Source of the DNA: Tamarix chinensis
Taxonomy: Eukaryota > Streptophyta > Magnoliopsida > Caryophyllales > Tamaricaceae
NCBI GenBank assembly: GCA_030549775.1
Contig: CM060174.1
Coordinates: 100,952,132-101,016,131, forward strand
DNA length: 64,000 bases
Reading direction: 5' to 3'
This document shows, one piece after another, positions 58,470 through 64,000 of this stretch. Both the position numbers and the translations under genes were made by a program. The stretch's first letter is position 1. The number at the start of each line of letters is the position of its first letter. The notes under the pieces were generated by a model, which made no database searches, was not told the DNA's origin, and worked only from the letters and a program-made list of their open reading frames with translations.

Positions 58470-60141
58470 TTAATGGATAATCTCATTTTTCTAAAGAGAT
58501 TCCTTTCACAAGACTAATAAATATTAAGCCCCTCTATCTGACCTTACACATTTAATTTTTTGTTCTCTCACTAGTTTTTAGCTTCTACCATGTACAACTC
58601 AAAGTATTCACCTAACTTAAATTTGGACCTCAATAAATATACTTTAGTATACCTAGAGTGGTCGTCTATGAAGGTGATACATTATTCTTTTCCACCTATA
58701 CTTTTTTTTAAATCACCTAGATCGATATGGATTAGTTCTGAAAAATTTGCTTTTCTTTCAGTCACATTTTTTAAAGCCTTCCATGCATGTGAAGCTTCAA
58801 CACAAATTTCTCATTTGTATAAACCATCATCAAACATATTAGGAATTAAGTCACAAGTGTGCATGTACTTGAGTGGATTTTTTTTCATGCATCCTAATCT
58901 AGTAAGACATAGATTAAGGGACTCAAAAATATATGTAGAAGTATAAGCACTATTAACATAATCCTTGTTATAAAAATGTGAACCACGATATTTTGGGATT
59001 AAAAAGAAATATAGAGAAAATAGAGAGAACAAGTGATGTGTAATTCAAGTGATAAATGCCTTAAATGGAAAATGGGACATCGTTTTTATATAGGTGAGAT
59101 ACAAGGGTAGTACAGAAAAGATAAAGAAAAAGAAAAAGGGAGAGATGATTATGGGCCGGTAAACATGGGTTGCTTTCCCAATACTTTAGTTGGTAACTTG
59201 TGGAGTTAATTGGGTTATTGGGTTGAGGTTGATGGTCAGTCGAGGAGGTTTAAGGCTCTAGTCATCACCGCCTAATAGATAGAAAAGTCTGGTTTAAAAA
59301 TTACTTATATCAGTAATCAATGACAATCTCTAGCATAAATAGTTCCCCTAAAAAATTACTCCTTCCTCACAAATTTCCCACTGTGAGTCACAATAATCTT
59401 GTTTCAAATACTAACTTAATACGTACCCTATTCAAAAGACCACTAGAAATTATATTAAATATAGAGAAGGGACGTAAAATAGATTATATAAAGCTAATGT
59501 TTTTCCGGTATTGAGTTTAAGGAGAACTTTCTCTTTACCAAAAACTTCCAAAGTGCTAAAGCTTCTCATAAACACATGTTCTCTTTTTGACACCTTTTCA
59601 AACATTTTTCTATTAGTGTAGAAGTTTTTGGACACACAAATATCTAAATCAATCAGATTAAATGTAGAGATAATAATGGTTGTCGCTTCATTTTCTTTTG
59701 TCATATTTTCTTGTTGTTTATCCCACTCTTGATTTAGATTCGGGATATTTTACACTATAGTAATATTAGTAAATGCAATTTCTAGGTCCGTCGCATACAT
59801 ACATGCACATTGCTCTTTTCATTTGCACCTTTCTTAAATATTTTAGGTTTCTTGTTTTGGATATCAAGTTGTTTCCTATTCTTCTTAGCAAAATCATTTC
59901 TTCTTGAAACTATCACTTTTAAGAGTAGAAGATTGAACTTTATTAGCCTTAACAATAAGTTCATTTATGTGAGAAGAAACTTTATCTTTTAGCTTGTTAG
60001 TTTCCTCAATTTTCATGTGATTGATAGTATTTTTCAACATGCATTTCTTTATATTCTTCAAATGATTTTGGTTGTTGGCGCACAATTGTAATAGGCATCA
60101 ATAACTAAATTCTCATATTTATGGAATTAGTCCATGATGAC
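58470..60141 (-). pseudogene. Ty1/copia Gag-Pol relic (gag end to integrase)
   Basis: The minus strand reads in this order. Gag C-terminus: KYENLVIDAYYNC, NHLKNIKKCMLKNTINHMKI and EETNKLKDK. Protease and GAG-pre-integrase region: SKNFYTNRKMFEKVSKREHV, KVLLKLNTGKTLALYNLFYV. Then SLNLCLTRLGCMKKNPLKYM, in place of the WHARLGH zinc-binding motif, with the first His lost. Integrase: YK-stop-EICVEASHAWKALKNV, ELIHIDLGDLK, ITFIDDHSRYTKVYLL and IKCVRSDRG, keeping both the HxD and RSDRG Asp contexts. RT and RNase H are absent; sequence changes at about 58470. The protease Asp is not seen. A segment at about 59000-59310 interrupts it. Confidence 0.87.
59000..59310. other. Insertion inside the copia relic
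   Basis: About 300 bases separate LFMLEIVIDY from NKDYVNSAYTSTYIFES, which are nearly adjacent in copia proteins. The insert has balanced composition on its right (GGGTTGAGGTTGATGGTCAG) and a purine-rich run (AAAAGATAAAGAAAAAG). No inverted repeat or duplication was seen. Confidence 0.45.
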
Positions 60142-63100
60142 TATAATATCCCAATTTTTCTGAACCCTAATTATTATTTAAGTAGGCTCTTAATTCATTT
60201 TTAAATTTTTAATATGGATTTTCCTATCATTTTTCACATATTCTTTTGATTTAGTTGTTTTCACATATTTTCAACTAGTCCAAAATCCATAAATTATTAT
60301 AAAATTATAATTAATCTTACCATCACGTCCTGTCCTAATTTTGTTTTCTGAATTATTAAATCACAAAAAGTATCATTTATGTGATTAGATGATTTTAGGT
60401 TCTTTATCCACTTGAGTATCGAATATTTTTACATATTTGAATTTATAAAACCTTTATGCATTAATATGTTCATATTTAGAACTTTTGTTATTTATTTCGC
60501 ATAATTGCAAAAAAAATATGTTGTTGTGGATTATCTAAATTATTATTTTCACTTGTTTTCCATTTGTTGAGCTTCAACCAGCTTTGATATCCAATCCTTC
60601 TATATACTTCAAATAATTCCACACCTTTCCATAATTTTTTATATTTTTTGAATTTATTTGATATTTTTTCCACTAAATCCCTAATCAAATCTTCTCTACA
60701 CAATTTAATGTTTTTAAAAATGAAATGATTATCCTCACCCCTCTTTTTTCTCACATGAGATCCCCAAGTCTTGATAACTAGATTATGATTTTTTGAGTTT
60801 GATTAGCCAATTTAACCCTAACTATACCCATAAATCCACACAACACTCACCTAACCTCTCACACTCCATCACATGTTTTCAAGCAAGTAAGTCACACACT
60901 ACTTCACACCCATGTGCCTTTTATTTCATGTAAAAACTAGCACAAAACTAGATCCTCCCTCAAATAACCCTTTCACACTCTCATTTCATGTAACCAAAAA
61001 TTATCACCAGCTTTGGCTTGTTTTTTTTTCCTTTCCCTTCTTTGTTTATTCTTGCAACAGTTATTATTCTTCCATTTTGCATGTTTCCCTAAGTTTTAAT
61101 TTTTCCCTCCAACCTACCAAACTCCCCTCTTCTTCTTTCTTTAGTTACTTTAGTTTTTAGGGATTTTTTACTACAATTTTTCCCTCCATGAAGTTAACTT
61201 CTTGTGATTTTTCCCCATCCCCAACACCACCTTCCATTATCCTTTCATTGGTATTTTCATCATCTTTAATCACCAAAAATTCATCATCATTCCTTCCTCT
61301 TTTTTTCTTTGTGGTGGTGTTTTATAGGGCGATTTAGTGGTGGTTGGATGGGTGTTGTTATTGTTGTTGGTCAAGCCTCACCTTCTCTTTCTTGGTTCTT
61401 AGTAATCATTTTTTTAACTTTTTCCTCATTAAGTTTTATTATTTCCTAAACTCTTTTTTGGGGAATATAATCAAGATTAGGAGACCAAGAGTGGTTTAGG
61501 AGTTTTATTTCCTACTTGAAGATTAACTTACAAGTAAATGTGATATATTCTCCAAATATAGGATTTATATACTACTTTGTTTTGCTAAGTTATACCATGA
61601 ATTCATGATCATTTAGTGTTGAAATTAATCATGATATGATGAGTTGTTTTAAGCATAAATATATTACGTATGATTTTATGTGAGTATAAAAATGTGTATA
61701 TTTATGGTTGGATAGAAAAAAATCGTAGGATTATTGTTGTGTCATTTGCCCCCTATATTTCATATGAATTGTGTTGGTTTTTTTAATTTTCACTAAGCAT
61801 GTTTTTATGTGCATTATAATATGCTAGCGTATATATTTGATTATCATAAGAGTTGGTGGATAATGTCTAAGTTAGCTTAGAAGTGCATTCAACATTTCAC
61901 ATTCTATGTAGGTTTTGTTATGTTTAATTTTATTTGAATTGAGCATGTGGTTATACATATATTAGGGTATAGATGCTTAGGTGTGAATTTGGAAAGGTTT
62001 AGGGTTGTATTGAAATTTAGGCTTTTGAGGGTTCTCTTAGTACAAGGATTTTTTGGGCATTTTTTTATGAGTTTTGAGTACACCATTATGTTTATTGGCC
62101 CCTTTAGAAGAAAAAAAACAATATATAATATGATAAGGATTGGATTTTATTTGGATCTATTATGAATGTATTAAGTTTGGCAATAATTGGTGTAATGAAG
62201 GGTATAAATGTCATTTTACTTTAATTTTGGAATTTTTAGGTGCTCGAGTGATTAAATGGGTAAAAAAATGATGAGGGCATCTTTTGGGTTAATGGTGATT
62301 AGAATAGTTTTGGTTTTGTTGCTTATAAAGGAGTTCTAACCCTATTTTGGGATAAGTGTGCTTAATGTAAGGTGATCAAGGTTTTATTTTTGTTTTAGAG
62401 ATTTAATAAGTTCATCTAGGGTGTTTATTATCAAGTAAACGATTTAGGTATCCTAAAGGAATTTTATTCATTCGCCCATAATATAATCTTCTTAGGCCAT
62501 ATTTGGTTTGAAGATAACATTAATAGATTCCCTAGGTAAAATTCATAATTGAAGTGGCTTGTTTGATTAATTTTAGTTATCATTAAGTTTGATTCATTAT
62601 TCTTGTGATCTTCATTGTCTTACTTTATGTGGAGTCTTTCTATCAATTGACGTTAATGTAATCTTAATTGCATGAATAAAACACAATTGTTGGTATGAAT
62701 TAACATAAGTGAAAAATGGATTGTAATGATGATGAGTGTTAAGCATTTTGTTAACCTTTGGTGTTAAATGTTCGGATAATATCTAATAAATAAAATATTA
62801 ATTTCAAAGTAAAGGATCATATTATTTAGGATTTAAAATTTAAAATTAAGTATTGAAATCATGTTTCTGTTGGAACTAGAGTGGCCCTATATTAGTTCAT
62901 TTTACAGACCTATAGAGAGTATGCATACTTAAGGATGAAATGTCTAGTTGTGTATTCCCCATGTGTTTAGTTCTTTGGAAGGATTTATATGTCATAAATT
63001 TGTTCCACTCGAAAGAAAATAGAGGTTCCATGCACGTTATGCCCTTGCGGAAGCTTTATTAACCATTCTTAGAACATAATGTGAATAAGAAATCAATTGT

Positions 63101-63713
63101 GTAACCACTAAGTAAACATAATAACATGAATTGTACTCTAAGTTCTACCTTGTGTTATGAATGTAATTATATCATATGTTATCACAAGATTTATTTTATC
63201 TATACCATGAGTTATGTGTAGCATGTTTTATCTTCTAAATTAATAATACTACTCCATATGCAAGTATATGACATTTGCTCATTCCCATAAGCAAATAATT
63301 TTGTTGATGTTGTGTAGGTATTTAATGACTGTCTTGATGACTTTGACATTTTACCTAGGGATCAATGATGTCCTTATTTTATTAGGGTTTGGCTTGTATA
63401 ATTGTTGTTATTCAGATACCATTAGGCAACTTTTGTTCCTGGTACCTTCTTTCGGACTCTTATAATCCATGTATCCCTTTATTGTATTTTGAGTACTCAT
63501 GTATTGATTTTATCTCCTAAACTCTCTTTTATTTCCATTGTTTAATTATTTGTGTTTTGTGTTCCCTTTATCATGTTTAAAGTTTTTATTTTTGTATTGA
63601 CTATGAAAATGGTATGGTGACTGAATTCATATTAAGTATGGTGGCGACACCAATTTATTTTACTTAATGTTCTCCACACAAAAAAAATAGTAGTAAATTT
63701 TGATGGTGTTACA
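60142..63713 (+). mobile_element. Solo LTR, family B, inside copia gag
   Basis: A 3572-base unit opens TATAATATCCCAATTTTTCT, ends AGTAAATTTTGATGGTGTTACA, and has no internal domain. It interrupts copia gag precisely: LVDDKS is read right of it (63714 onward, minus strand) and MD-stop-FHKYENLV left of it (60141 downward), which join to the usual copia segment. Flanks ATGAC and ATGGA are a mutated 5-bp duplication at best. It is homologous to the truncated LTR at 37482-40320. Module remnants lie at 62780-63090. The frames at 60488-60754, 60912-61160, 61947-62165 and 63268-63465 are not genes. Confidence 0.85.
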
Positions 63714-64000
63714 ATGGACTTATCATCTACCAATTAGAACAATAACCATTTCCTAGTTACATGAATTTTTGCGCCATATTTATTCTCTATCATTTTCCAT
63801 ATAGATTCAGCAAATTTGATATTGATGAAGAGATTGAACAACTAATTAGTCATCTAGCCTAAGAGACGCCCCTTAACTATTTTGTTATCTTTCTCAAAAC
63901 TTCTTAGATTCTTTAGAACAAGCCTTTTAGGTTTTGGTAGGGTGCATCGTATCAATGGTGGGACTAGACGCGACAATAGACATGGGTTTGTCAAGCTAGT
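63714..64000 (-). pseudogene. Ty1/copia gag, N-terminal side
   Basis: The minus strand gives AESIWKMIENKYGAKIHVTR and KWLLF, then LVDDKS. This is the plant copia gag pattern (TA.E.W..LE..Y, then L...KM.D..S) that would form the virus-like particle. It continues beyond the window edge and is the upstream part of the relic at 58470-60141, separated by the family-B solo LTR. Frames are shifted at least once. Confidence 0.8.

Noticed and set aside
58590..58946. 118-codon plus frame
   Set aside because: It is antisense to the copia integrase relic, whose minus-strand motifs are clear.
1..64000. CRISPR arrays, operons or prokaryotic systems
   Set aside because: The sequence is plant nuclear DNA; the only regular repeats are the minisatellite and LTR modules, which have no spacer structure.

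Overview
The window is a piece of nuclear DNA from a flowering plant. It is strongly AT-rich and contains no intact host gene that I can recognise. The identification rests on plant-type transposons: a Cassandra TRIM carrying 5S rRNA-like sequence in its LTRs, Ty3/gypsy elements with very long TGTAACACCC... LTRs primed by initiator tRNA-Met, Ty1/copia, L1-type LINEs, a MULE next to a plant mobile domain gene, Helitrons, and hAT and Harbinger MITEs. The species cannot be fixed from the sequence. Nearly all coding matter is relic, full of stops and frameshifts, so most open frames are shadows of repeats.

Layout. 1-1880: AT-rich flank with a degenerate ACATCTTAT repeat. 1884-9508: a head-to-tail array of four minus-strand Helitron units; the last and largest keeps the C-terminal tail of a PIF1-like helicase. 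9982-10390: LINE relic (+). 11860-12711: two MITEs around an unassigned ORF. 13461-14045: MULE transposase relic (+), followed by a degraded plant mobile domain gene on the minus strand (15060-16624). 16673-19547: a 2.9-kb solo LTR with a perfect 5-bp target duplication. 19654-31060: nested retrotransposons. The main one is a minus-strand Ty3/gypsy element with gag, protease, RT, RNase H, integrase, PBS and two diverged LTRs; a hAT MITE and a complete Cassandra sit inside it, and a fragment of another gypsy element follows.

32090-36000: a degenerate hAT-like element, a LINE RNase H relic, a Harbinger-like MITE and a hAT transposase relic. 37482-40320: truncated LTR of a second long-LTR family (B). 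40320-51850: the least repetitive part, with MITEs, a SINE-like element, a promoter-like block with a TATA box, one plausible orphan exon (42629-42786, minus) and unassigned sequence. 51853-58430: LTR pieces, including a second solo LTR with near-perfect target duplications and a 30-bp minisatellite. 58470-64000: a minus-strand Ty1/copia relic split in frame by a 3.6-kb family-B solo LTR.

The genes do not work together as a pathway. What unites the window is repeated nesting of transposons and conversion of LTR elements to solo LTRs. The most unusual features are the Helitron array, a roughly 180-bp module shared by all the long LTRs, and the neighbouring MULE and plant mobile domain relics. 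I see no convincing new biological system.
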